A stretch of DNA of 64,000 nucleotides. It comes from Davidsoniella eucalypti (taxonomy: Eukaryota > Ascomycota > Sordariomycetes > Microascales > Ceratocystidaceae). The notes below the pieces were generated by a model, which saw only the letters and a list, made by a program, of their open reading frames with translations, made no database searches and was not told the DNA's origin. The translations under genes and the position numbers were made by a program. The DNA is taken from positions 124,001-188,000 of the forward strand of contig RMBW01000031.1 in NCBI GenBank assembly GCA_004009845.1, in the 5' to 3' direction. Shown here piece after piece: positions 36,201 through 46,564 of this stretch. Each line of letters starts with the position of its first letter. The stretch's first letter is position 1.

Positions 36201-39200
36201 CTAGTTGCTTGCTTCAGGTTTCTACACCGCACCTCTGCACCTCTCTTTACACTGCTTTTGCCTTGGTTTTGCCCGCTCTACGCCTACTCTCGTTTAGCAG
36301 AGTTCTTCTTCTTACACTGCATTACATTACATTGCATTGCTTCTCTGCATTCCGGATTGTCACTAACTGTGGCCGTTTTTCTTCCTTGCATCATTCTAGT
36401 GTTTCCTGTATCGTGTGCCTAGACGACATCGTCCCTCAACAGATCATCAAGCTCGATTGCGGCGACTCTCTATGCCATCGTTGCTTAAAGTCCAAATTCA
36501 AGGATTCTGTTACCGACCCAACCCAATTCCCACCTCAGTGCTGCGACTTGAACATCCCTCTTGAGCTAGTCGGCAAACACTTTAACGATAGCTTCAAAAA
36601 GGCCTTCGATCGTCGCCTCGCTCAATACAATAGAAAGAAACAATCTCGCCCTCGCCCTCGACGTGCGTCTCTTCCCCAAACCGAAGACGAAGCCGACGAC
36701 CAGAGCTTCGATAACCTTGATCGCCCTCCTCGCACCAAAACCGCCTACAGCGACTACAGCGAGCCTTGCCTCGCGCCTCACAAGTCTGCTTCAAAACGAC
36801 TCCACAGAGATCGCGACAGAGATCGAGACGAAGTAGGCTCTGCTCGAACCGCTCCGACGCCTCGAAGAGAAGCAACAAAAATCAACGGCTGGCAACGCTG
36901 CTTCAACTGCGAAGCTGTTGTGGAACAACGTGAAGGCTCCGATTGCATCATCTGGTAAGTTGGGCCTCTTTTACTACCTCCCACCTACCCATGCTCCCCA
37001 ACCTTGTCGCTCCATCTTCTTTTCCATCTACGCCATCTACTACTACACACGCTCTATCCCTCCCTCTCTATCTCCCAGCAGCTCCATACCATCATGCCAA
37101 GCGCCTTGAATGGCATCGGCCTTGGCTTGGCTCTGTTTCCACCAGACAGGCAGATGCCCGTCTCTACCCAACCCGTTCTACACCTACACTTTGCGTCTTG
37201 TTAGCCGAACACTATCTGATTCCATTCCATGTCTGTGCCCCGAACCGCACAGGCATTTTGTGTCGATGGTTTTGCGCCTCTGAGTCTGGCTTCCTATAGC
37301 AATCTCCTACTATAACTCCCGCCAGCACCGCACTATCTCTTCTATCCTTCCATCTCGCTCCGCTCCAACCACCAGCTGCCACTGCCTTGCCTCCACCACA
37401 TCACCCCACATCACAGCCCTCCACACTCTCCCATCACCGATATAACCGCTTAAACCTGTTCTCTCTGGTCACAAGGAGGCGAACATCTGTCACTAACGCT
37501 TCTCGTATGGCTTCCCAGTCGTTGTGGCGTTGAGTTCTGCACGATCTGCGGTACCAAGTGGAATAATTGCGACTGCCATACCATTCCATACGACCCTCTT
37601 CTTGAGTCAATCAACCCTCGCTACCCAGCTGGCTCGGAATCTCTGCCCGACGACGAAATGGCTTATTCTGCCAGACCAATGCGCGGCGCCGAGCAGCGTA
37701 TACCCGGACGCATGAGCGTTTCCGGTGCCATCGGCGGTGATTACTACCGCGGCGGCTCTCGCGAGCTTAATCGCGATGCTCCGCGGGACTTTGCCCGTGA
37801 TTACCGCGATGATTACAACATTGAGTATGCAGCTAAACCCCGCGAACCGCGGGACTTCCAACCAAGACTTACCCGAGAACCTTCGGCTGGCCACGACCGC
37901 GCCGCCTTTGCTCGTGAGCGCATGGAAATGGCCCGGGAGAGAGAACAGGCTGTTGCTGCCGCTGCTGCTGCTGCTGCCGCTGAATATTCCGTCGACTACA
38001 TGGATTACAACCCCGAGTATCCCGAGTATGCAGAATACGATGAGCTTCCTGCTGGTGCTACGGCCGGGGCCATGTCATACCGCCAAGGCTATGGTAGAGA
38101 ACCCGTCTCAGCTGCCGCCGCGGCCGCTGCTGCTGCTGCTGCTGCTGCCCCAACTGCTGCAGACTATGCCGATCGCAGAGCCTTTCCTCGTCGTCAAGGG
38201 CCTATGCCTAGTACACGTGGTGCCCCAGCTATGGCCGATCCATATGACGGACTAGAGGACGACTATCCCGAGGCTGGTGGGAAATTCCCCGCCGCTGCTG
38301 ATCGTTACCGTGACGAATATCCCGATCATTACCCGGCCCATCCTGGCGCTGCTATTCCCGCCGCCCGCTATGCCGCCTCAGGCAAATTCGATCGGGCGCC
38401 TCCCAAATATGCCGGCGATTACGGCCAGGATAAGTATGGTGCTCATGCAGATAAGTATGCCGAGTATGATCTAGATGTAGATGATTTCCACAGCGAACCT
38501 GCTGCTCGGACTACTTACGTCCGTCGCATGCCCGGTGAGTTCGTATCTTCCGATCCCATGATGGATCCTCGGGAGTTGCGCGAGAATCGCCGAGACCGTG
38601 AGATGGAACGTGAGCAGCGTGAGATGGAGCGAGAGCAGCGTGAGCAGCGCGAGCTTGAGCGCGACCGCCGAGACCGTGAGCGCGAACGTATAGACCGTGA
38701 CCGCTTAGAACGCGAGCGTGAGAGGGCCAGAGACCACCGGCCTACAGCTCGTGCACCCTCTAGACCTCGTCATGCCTCCGGTACGCCTGCTGCTTATGAT
38801 GATGACCGTGCGCTAGCAAGACGTGTTCCCGAGGCACGTGGTGACGAGCTCATGCTCGCCCGCCGCGGCAAAGCCTCGAGAGGAGTGGATGACATGGACG
38901 AAGATGAGGATAGCGACTACGAAGTTCCCTATGAAGCTGCGCCGCCACCCAGCCGCCGCCGTGGTGGACCTGGATTCCGTTCTGGAGGCAGAGGAGGCAA
39001 CGGTGGAGGTGGTGCGGCCCCCGCTGACGATGACATGTACGACGATTACAACCGTGCTACCCACAGTATGCCTCCGGGTGGTGGCGGTCATGGCGGCTTC
39101 GAGCGCCATAGTGCTAATGGTGACCTTTCTAAGAGTCGCCGTCTTCGTGGCGGCTCCATGGAACAACAGCAGCGTCTAGTCGAGCGTCTCTCGCACCGCA

Positions 39201-39946
39201 CCAGCATGCCTCCTCCGTCTCATACTGCCCCTCTTTATGGCGGTCATCCCAACCCTCATGGACCACCGATGGGAGGACCTCAGATGGGTGCCGGGCCTAT
39301 GGGTCCGATGTCCCCTCCTCCAATGGGTGGTCTCATGAATGGTCCAATGCGCGGTCCGGTCCAGATGGGACCTATGGGACCTATGGGACCTATGGGCGGC
39401 ATGCCCCCGATGGGTATGATGCCCAACGGCCCTCCAATGGGACCAGGTCACATGGGACCAGGACCGATGGGTGGTATGGGCCCGCTAGGCGGTCCTCCCG
39501 GCCCGATGGGACCTATGGGACCCATGGGCCATCCGATGCATGGACCCCCAGGACCCATGCCACCATATGGCGGAGGTCGCGGAATGGGCATGCAGCCCCC
39601 GACAGTTCCCGGCGCAGCGATGATGCATGGCCGCGCGCCGTACGACGACCCGATGTACGGTGGTGGGCCAGGCGGACCTCCTCGAGGAGGCGAGCTCATG
39701 GCACCCGGTGGACGCCATGGCGGTCGGCCCGGCCCGGCGCCGACCGAATATGATGATGAAGATGCCGCAGGGCCCGCGCCCGGAAGACGGCGCCGCAGGT
39801 ACGACCACGATGACGACAATGTAAAGTCTTCGACGATGGCTGGTCTGACAGGTGTAGGAACTGGAATGACCCGAGTCACTGAATGGGCGGCACATATCCC
39901 ACTTGGACCGCCTGACGACACCCCACCAACCCCTTTACGACAATAA
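33281..39946 (+). CDS. Large RING/IBR-family protein lacking the middle IBR, with atypical RING2
   Basis: Model: exons 33281-34008, 36400-36954 and 37519-39946; 1236 residues. Intron 1 is 2391 bp (GTAAGA donor, CTAAC branch at 36363, TCTAG acceptor) and joins in frame; intron 2 is 564 bp (GTAAGT donor, CTAAC at 37493). Residues 1-242 are acidic/basic low complexity. RING1 spans 246-291 (C246, C249, C263, C268, C271, C290/291), with Asp265 where His is usual. About 115 charged residues follow in place of the IBR zinc domain, then a RING2-like unit at 410-447 (C410, C413, C425, C428, C435, C438, C445, C447) with Ser423 at the position of the catalytic Cys in Parkin-type enzymes. The remainder has a polyalanine tract, an Arg/Glu-rich helix and Met-Gly-Pro repeats, ending in a tail (MAGLTGVGTGMTRVTEWAAH) that I associate with this fungal family. 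Exon 1 could be a separate gene; exons 2-3 are firm. Confidence 0.72.
34553..34640 (+). repeat. Imperfect CATACAG/CATAGCA tandem repeat
   Basis: Degenerate 7-bp units; three perfect CATACAG copies lie at 34604-34624, surrounded by CATAGCA and TATACAG variants. The repeat is within the proposed first intron of the RING/IBR-family gene. Confidence 0.8.
34674..34701 (+). repeat. (CCTGT)5 microsatellite
   Basis: Five perfect CCTGT units plus a partial sixth, 34 bp after the CATACAG repeat. Confidence 0.9.
35380..35428 (+). repeat. (ACT/ACA)-(ACC)-(GTC) trinucleotide tract
   Basis: A mixed trinucleotide run (CTACAA, then CCA, then GTC units) in the proposed intron. It gives Thr/Val homopolymer frames that are not genes. 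Confidence 0.8.
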
Positions 39947-40780
39947 CGAGCATAATTTCGGCATGATGAAAGCTAAATTCGCACAAAAAAAACATCAAAA
40001 AGAACCGATTACGCCGAACAAAAGAGCACGACTTGCTATCGCTAGATGAACAGTGCATAACCGACTCAGCACTTGACTCGACATTTTGTATTGACTAAAC
40101 TAGCTCGACCGTTAAACAACCCGAGTCACAGTAGCAGAAAGTGCTCTTATATAAAGGCAAAGATTTCTTTTTTTTTTTCTTTTTTGTAAAAAAAAACCAA
40201 AAAAAAACTATACATATATATAACATAAGCCGTTGATTGATCAACATTGACAACATTGAAAACTCTAGCGTCCTCCTCCTCCTCTTCATATCCAGCGCGG
40301 ACTGTAGACTGCGGATCTTTTTATGACCGAACCGGCGTCACGATTCAACCCCGAGCCAGACTTCTAAGTCTGATGAAGCAAATAAAATCAAACCTGCACA
40401 CAGAGACAGCTGCTTTGCATTGAAGGTAGAAGGAGGGCGGTAGAGAATGGGATTGGGAATAGAACGAATATATGGGTAAAAAAGGAATGGCACTGGCTGG
40501 AAGCTCCTTTTTGTTTTTTATATTTCTTTTTGGGAGGGAGGTGTCTTGGTGTTGGACTAATTTGTGTTTTGGGACCAAATATGAGATTTGCATGTGGGAA
40601 GCTTGTATTTGCGATATGTCTATGTTATGACATGCAACATTTCCTTTTTTCTGCTTTTTTTCTGCTTCTTTTTACTATCTCCGCGATCTTTTTTTTCCTT
40701 TTATTTTCAACTCGATTTTTCTCTTCATGTATTATTTCATGTTGGTAATGTGTAATGCAAAAATGTCTTGATCGATGTAT

Positions 40781-40800
40781 AGGGTTATCAATGTAACCCT
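40781..40800. promoter_or_regulatory. Inverted pair of TAACCCT motifs
   Basis: AGGGTTA and TAACCCT form a perfect 7-bp inverted repeat around a 6-bp spacer. TTAGGG-type half sites are bound by Myb-domain factors of the Tbf1/TRF class in fungi. Whether this one is bound is unknown. Confidence 0.35.
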
Positions 40801-42441
40801 AATTCGATGATGACGTCAATATGAAGTTGGTGGGAATAAATCAAGCAAAACAAATGTGACTGGTAGTGTTCAAGCGAATACCGAGAGAATCATTACCATC
40901 CTTATTATGACAGTTTCTCGGCATTGGCGGAAGCGAGAAAACAAGCCAATATCACATGAGGGTATCGATTTAGATTCTCAAACAAGGTGCCCAAAGAGAC
41001 GGGACGAAACTTCAGGACAATAAAAATAAGATGGGATTGTGAAGCAGGAAAAAGGATTTCAAGAACCCGAGGTTTTGCTTTGAGCTTGATGCATATTTAT
41101 GTTTCTGGTTTGCGTTGTGCAAACCGGATGGAGTGGAACTACGACGGACATATGATAAATAGTTGGAGAGGATTTGTGAGGGGCTATAAAGAGTGGTCAA
41201 GCTTGTGAGAGCTATGCAACCATGTTGACTATACATATGGATATCCCAACTAAACATCTACAGCTGTGTTTGCTGTTGAATTCTGATTACATAATCTTAC
41301 TTATGGTTTCTGAGCCGAAAAAGGAAACATGAAAATGATCACAAGAAAAAAAGGGCAAGCACGCGACTTCTTACTTTGTATTCTTTGTTTTCCTTCGACG
41401 ACCATCGTACAAGATATGTGAATTCTTTTTATTTTTCTTTAGGTTTTCCATCTTCTTACCTTTGTTGTTTCGGTTATAAAGAAATTCGCTGGACGGCCCC
41501 TCGAATAAATCATCAAAACAATCGAAAAAGAAAACAAAAACTCATCCGCAATCTTCGGCCGGCGAAGCATTTATTCCGGTAGACCCACGTTCCCGAGATA
41601 ATATATTTTTTTTTGTTATCCCCGAAGTGTGATTTACAGCTATAGAAGTTGTTGAATGTTTCAGAAGCCTTTTTGTCTTTTTTTTTTTTTTGCTTTACTT
41701 GAGAAGGCCCAAGCTTTCGATTTCTCTGCATTTAGTAAAATACTGGGTTGGGTTTTCTTAAAAACCCGGAACGGAAACCTTGTATCGTGAGTTGACCTCC
41801 TTTTTATTATATGTCTTTGTATATTTTTGTATCATTAGTTTTGTTCTAATTTACGGCATTTATGAGACAAGACGGCGTGGGAATTGTCTCTACTCGGCTT
41901 TCTCGAGCTTTGATGAACCGAAACTCGGCCCTTGATGGGCTCTAATGGACTCGACAAATATCAAGTACAATAGCTGACTGATTGGTAGCAAAGCAACCTA
42001 ACCTCCGAGCTTCATCGTATCCTTGCTCGTTCAATTTGTTCCGCCGCACTGCCGCCTGTCAATCCTGTTGCCATTCCTGGTAACAAGTCCCTGGCTATAT
42101 TGGCTAATTGTATATTGGTTATGTCAGTTGTATCAGAAGCAAAGTAACAAGCACAAGCATTGACGACGACGATTTTTACTATCAGTATTTAATGCTCGAC
42201 AAAGCTCCGCCTCGACAGCCAGTCCGAGACCAGTTGCGAGCAGAGCCTTTTTCTATTCTTTTTTTTTCCGCCTGATTTTCTCGACATCTTGCGGACCTTC
42301 ATTGCCACGATACCCGATACGCGATACCCTTTGATTTAATCTATAACCTATTCCTGGGGCTGCCTGCCTCCTCAGAACGTCTCTCCTTTTCCTATCGTCT
42401 GCGACCGTATATCCGAAGCTCGAGATAAGACATCGTTATAA

Positions 42442-42468
42442 ATGAGCCCTCCACAGCACCAGCTCTAG
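42442..42468 (+). promoter_or_regulatory. Short uORF in the leader of the DUF676 lipase gene
   Basis: ATG followed by seven more sense codons (MSPPQHQL) and TAG, ending 82 bases before the main ATG at 42551. It would matter only if the transcription start is upstream, which the pyrimidine-rich sequence before it suggests but does not show. Confidence 0.4.
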
Positions 42469-42550
42469 CACCGGCAATAGTGACCATCGCCGCACACATA
42501 CAAACACATCTCTACTTACGACTACACCAAGCCACGCGCCCTCAAACACT

Positions 42551-45500
42551 ATGCTGCTGCTCCTACAAACTAGCAGCGTCAAGCTGGGAGAGGTCATGCG
42601 CTATACCATCACATACACCCCGTCCCAGGATCGCATCTTGCCGTCACCAACCAAGCTATATCTACGAGTCCGCAACACCTCACTCATTGCTTTGCGAGCC
42701 GCCTTTGTGCATGGCCCGTATAGTCTTTCGGTAGCGGCATACCCCGCCACCTTCGACCCGAACACAAAGTTTGTCAATGCGCGTCGCTATGGCGTGCCTG
42801 AGTTCGAACCTATGCTCAAGGCTGGTGGCTCTTGGGAGTGCGAACTGACTGTGCCCGAAGAGTTCCGCCAGAAGGCCGGCCTGGGTACCGACAACTCGTT
42901 TGGTGCTGGCTGTGGTAGTCAAAGTCAGTCTGTGTCCTGGATCGTCGAAGTTACATCGCAGGTGCTGTTCTCAGGTTCAGCGTCGGTAGGCTTCGAGGTT
43001 GTGGTCGCCCGTGACCGCAAATCCTTGAATCTCAGCTATGTCACAGCTGTTGCAGCAGCTGATAACATCGAGCAACATTCAGAACCAATAACAGGCCGGC
43101 CTGGAAGCAGCCATAACACACACCACCAGCACCATAAATCGCAGAAAAGTACAAACCAGGGTGTTTTCTCTCGCGCTATACATGTAGTCGTCGAAGACAC
43201 CGAGATGCTTTGGAACAAGCCCCTGATTCCCGGCTGGTCAGATGTTGGCAAGGATCGCATGCGGCTGGCCGACGAAGTCCGTGAAGAACGCCGGAAGGCC
43301 GCCGTGGCAGCAGGGAAAATGTTTGAGGGCGAAAAGGCGCCTCAGTTACGGAAGAAGAAGATCCATCTAGTCGTCCTAACGCACGGCCTGCACAGCAACT
43401 CTAGCGCCGACATGTTGTTCTTGAAAGAGAGTATCGATGCTAGCGCACGAAAGGCGCGAGCCGATGCTAAAGTACGGCGAGCCAAGGAACGGCGCGCTCA
43501 ACATAACAAAGACGCTGGCTTATCGTCTAATGATAGCGACGGCTCTAATAGCAGTCCCGAGAGCGGTGGAACCTCATGTAACGAAAGCCCGGCACGAGCA
43601 GCAGCAGGGGGTATGGGATGCACCGCATCTGCAAATCCTCAAGACGTGGATTCGGGAAACGACACAGAAGAAGAAGACGACGACGATCACGAGGAGGTTG
43701 TGGTGAAGGGATTTGGCGGCAATGCTACTCGAACTGAGCGTGGTATCAAGTATCTAGGCAAGCGCCTCGCTAGATATATCCTGGCTCTGACGTATCCCGA
43801 CCAGCCGTATCATCCTGAGATCTCCCGAGGGGCCGGCGAGTCTCTGGCACATGCTCTCAAGAGCCACAAAGGCGAAGCGGCCAAGGGTGAAGCACACAAA
43901 GACGATGCCTCAATGTCAGCAGCCGCCCCCTCGATGGTCTCCTCGACCGCTAGCCACAAGCACAGCCATAGTGCCGATATACGCGATATCATGCCGGAGC
44001 TCAACTTGCCGTACCAAATCACCAGTATCAGTCTGTTAGGTCACTCCCTCGGTGGTCTTATCCAGACTTACGCCGTGGCATATATCCAGAAACACTCGCC
44101 GCAGTTCTTCGACTTCATCAAGCCCATCAACTTTGTGGCCCTGGCAACGCCGTTCTTGGGCCTTAGCAATGAAAACCCAATGTACGTCAAGTTTGCCCTC
44201 GATTTTGGTCTTGTTGGTCGTACTGGTCAGGACCTTGGCCTCACATGGCGTCCGCCGACTTTGGCTCGTAGTAGTTGGAGTGCTATTATTGGCAATCTTG
44301 GAGAATCGGCGCACAAAAAGGTGCTCGGAGAAAGCCAGCCGGAGTCCAAGCCGCTGCTTCGAATCTTGCCCACCGGGCCAGCCCACACGGCACTCCGAAA
44401 GTTTCGCAACCGGACCGTATATTCCAACGTGGTTAACGACGGTATTGTACCGTTACGCACGAGCTGCCTGCTGTTTCTCGACTGGCAAGGCCTTGGCCGC
44501 GTTGAAAAGGCGCGCCGTGATGCCGGCCTAGTCGAGACCATGGTTGCTGCTGGTTGGGCTGAACTGACTGGCGCCAATCGCAACCAACGCCCGGCTCCGC
44601 TGCTGCTCGAAGACGAAGATAAGGGGCAGGCTGTCGAAAAGGCCGACACTGAGGCATCAGCTCAGCCGGCGCCTACGACGCCGCTGCTAGGTAGCCAAGA
44701 GAACCAGCATGAGGTACCGCAGCCTTCTAGCGAGGCTATGCTAGAGGATGACCGCCAGAGCATGCGCTCCGTGGTTCCGACATCAAACCAGTCTGAGGAT
44801 TCGGCAGGACCTGCAGCGTCTGTTGCGACAGCCGGCTTGTCTAGCCCGCTTTCAGGCCTGTTTGCACTGTTCCGCAGCAACGAAGTACCGAAGCAACCCA
44901 GGCCATCAAACAAGCAGAAGCGAATCATCGCTCGCAGCCAGACGCTTTCGCTGGCCGATGTTGCTGCTGTCCCTGATTCGACTCCGCCGCCTATGCCAGC
45001 TTTGCCCCCTGCCGCGAAAGAAGCCCCCTTGTCTCCGCAAAAGTCTCGTGTTACCACTGGTGCCGAGTTTGAAGAGGGTAACGATACACTGGCTCCTCCT
45101 CGCACGACTTTCTTCGAATCAGCCCATGACATTATCAACCCCAAGATCCCCGATGTTCCATATCTGATCGATCCGGCTAAGCGTGCGCGCACCATCTTCC
45201 ATGATCGGGTCTATCATCCACAGGATATCCCACCGCCGCCCATGAAAAAGCACCTACCGAAGCGCATGACACTTCCGCGCCTTTCCTCCAATAATAGCAT
45301 CAAATACTCAAACAGCACCAACGTCTCACCAACGTCGCCCAATATGCCGCCGCATGTCGGCACGGGTGCCTCAGATTCCACCGTTGCCTCTGCGCCAGCC
45401 ACAGAAAAGGAAAAACAAAAGGCCGAAGTAGCACTGAAGAAGGCCGGCAAGGAGCCTGAGTATGTCAAGGAAGCCACCGAGTACTATGTAGCCACTATGC

Positions 45501-46564
45501 GCGTTGAGGAAAAGATTGCGCGAGCGTATCATCGTGGCCTCTCATGGCGCAAAATTCTAGTCAAGCTCGAACCAGATGCCCACAACAACATCATTGTTCG
45601 TCGCATGTTTCCCAACGCATATGGCTGGCCAGTTGTACATCATGTTGTAGAATCCCATTTCAGTGATGCTGCCTGTACGCGGTTCAGCGTCGATGACGAT
45701 CATTCCCGGGAGCGTGCTCTCGATCCCAATATGCCTCCGAGCCAGCATGGCGATGAGACTAACCAGGAGGCCAACAAGGCCAAACGGACCCGAGATGGCC
45801 ATCATGCTAACCAGCCAAGCCTTTCCATCACTGCAAAGTCTCTTGGTATCAAGCGTACAGACTCAGAAGCCGCAGAAGCATCAGACTCCGTGCCGGATCT
45901 ATTGCAACCGCACAGGGTCGGTCGCTCTGGTCGTCACGAGCCTCAGTCACCATCGGGCTCCATAGTATCTCCCATAACCTCAGGCGGCTGCGAATCTAGC
46001 GAGTGGGAGCGCCACGACTCTATGACCTGGAGTGATCGTGACTGGCATGATAGTGAGCCAGACAGCGACGCAGGTCCATTGAGTCCCATGCCTCCCCCAT
46101 CTCCGGGATTGCCCGCTGCTAGCAGTAGGGCCAACACTACCACAGCCGGTTCTGGTCTAGGGGCATCATCGACTCTGGAGATGCCAAATCCGCGTACCGA
46201 AGCACCGTTTGATACCCAAAAGAGGTCGGATGTTGATCTTAGGATCAACGATAGTCCGGGTGGCTGGACGTGGACAGAAGCGATTGCGGGTAAACGCCCA
46301 ACGAAGACTACTACAGCGAATTCAGAGAGTCGTAATGTCGGTAATGCCGAGTCAAAATCCATGGCTCACAAGAAGGCAAATGTTGCTGCGAAAGCAAGTG
46401 TTGTTTTACCAAGAGAAGCTACTACTAGCCATACACCACAACAAGCCAAAGGAAATGGAAAAGAGAATTCCAGTGTACTTGCAACACCAAAAGAAGAGCC
46501 GTCTTTGGCTAGCGGAGGTGACAGCAAGAATAGCATGAACAAGAACAAGCTAGGTAGCGGTTAG
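42551..46564 (+). CDS. ROG1-like DUF676 putative lipase/serine esterase
   Basis: A single exon of 1337 residues. An N-terminal domain (about 1-175, starting MLLLLQTSSVKLGEVMRYT) precedes the DUF676 alpha/beta-hydrolase core. That core has the oxyanion-region sequence THGLHSN (His278), the nucleophile elbow GHSLGG with Ser499, ALATPFLGLS, and the acid-bearing NDGIVPLRTS. A last conserved part (about 980-1045, NAYGWPVVHH) probably supplies the catalytic His. Between the hydrolase strands is an acidic, Ser-rich insert (about 310-395); the region from about 690 to 970 and the C-terminus from about 1060 are disordered. Yeast Rog1 is a monoacylglycerol lipase of this family, so lipid hydrolysis is the likely role, with substrate unknown. 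No signal peptide or clear membrane helix is visible. Confidence 0.92.
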   Translation: MLLLLQTSSVKLGEVMRYTITYTPSQDRILPSPTKLYLRVRNTSLIALRAAFVHGPYSLSVAAYPATFDPNTKFVNARRYGVPEFEPMLKAGGSWECELTVPEEFRQKAGLGTDNSFGAGCGSQSQSVSWIVEVTSQVLFSGSASVGFEVVVARDRKSLNLSYVTAVAAADNIEQHSEPITGRPGSSHNTHHQHHKSQKSTNQGVFSRAIHVVVEDTEMLWNKPLIPGWSDVGKDRMRLADEVREERRKAAVAAGKMFEGEKAPQLRKKKIHLVVLTHGLHSNSSADMLFLKESIDASARKARADAKVRRAKERRAQHNKDAGLSSNDSDGSNSSPESGGTSCNESPARAAAGGMGCTASANPQDVDSGNDTEEEDDDDHEEVVVKGFGGNATRTERGIKYLGKRLARYILALTYPDQPYHPEISRGAGESLAHALKSHKGEAAKGEAHKDDASMSAAAPSMVSSTASHKHSHSADIRDIMPELNLPYQITSISLLGHSLGGLIQTYAVAYIQKHSPQFFDFIKPINFVALATPFLGLSNENPMYVKFALDFGLVGRTGQDLGLTWRPPTLARSSWSAIIGNLGESAHKKVLGESQPESKPLLRILPTGPAHTALRKFRNRTVYSNVVNDGIVPLRTSCLLFLDWQGLGRVEKARRDAGLVETMVAAGWAELTGANRNQRPAPLLLEDEDKGQAVEKADTEASAQPAPTTPLLGSQENQHEVPQPSSEAMLEDDRQSMRSVVPTSNQSEDSAGPAASVATAGLSSPLSGLFALFRSNEVPKQPRPSNKQKRIIARSQTLSLADVAAVPDSTPPPMPALPPAAKEAPLSPQKSRVTTGAEFEEGNDTLAPPRTTFFESAHDIINPKIPDVPYLIDPAKRARTIFHDRVYHPQDIPPPPMKKHLPKRMTLPRLSSNNSIKYSNSTNVSPTSPNMPPHVGTGASDSTVASAPATEKEKQKAEVALKKAGKEPEYVKEATEYYVATMRVEEKIARAYHRGLSWRKILVKLEPDAHNNIIVRRMFPNAYGWPVVHHVVESHFSDAACTRFSVDDDHSRERALDPNMPPSQHGDETNQEANKAKRTRDGHHANQPSLSITAKSLGIKRTDSEAAEASDSVPDLLQPHRVGRSGRHEPQSPSGSIVSPITSGGCESSEWERHDSMTWSDRDWHDSEPDSDAGPLSPMPPPSPGLPAASSRANTTTAGSGLGASSTLEMPNPRTEAPFDTQKRSDVDLRINDSPGGWTWTEAIAGKRPTKTTTANSESRNVGNAESKSMAHKKANVAAKASVVLPREATTSHTPQQAKGNGKENSSVLATPKEEPSLASGGDSKNSMNKNKLGSG

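Larger units (their letters stand above)
34009..36399 (+). other. Proposed 2.4-kb first intron of the RING/IBR-family gene
   Basis: Bounded by a GTAAGA donor and a TCTAG acceptor with a CTAAC branch 32 bases upstream; the flanking exons join in frame. It contains several simple repeats and a pyrimidine-rich 35.4-36.4-kb part that looks like a promoter or leader. It may therefore also carry an alternative transcription start for exons 2-3. No coding frame in it looks real. Confidence 0.5.
39947..42550. other. Intergenic region between the RING/IBR-family gene and the DUF676 lipase gene
   Basis: A 2.6-kb spacer with A- and T-rich segments (40165-40210, 40620-40730, 41600-41695) and a pyrimidine-rich leader-like part from about 42180. 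It holds the inverted TTAGGG-type motif pair at 40781-40800 and a short uORF at 42442-42468. No gene was seen. Confidence 0.5.

Noticed and set aside
36952..36960. Reading the RING2 motif as DCIIW followed by a stop
   Set aside because: TGGTAAGT is a consensus donor; splicing to 37519 turns the Trp codon into Cys428 and restores the zinc motif in frame.
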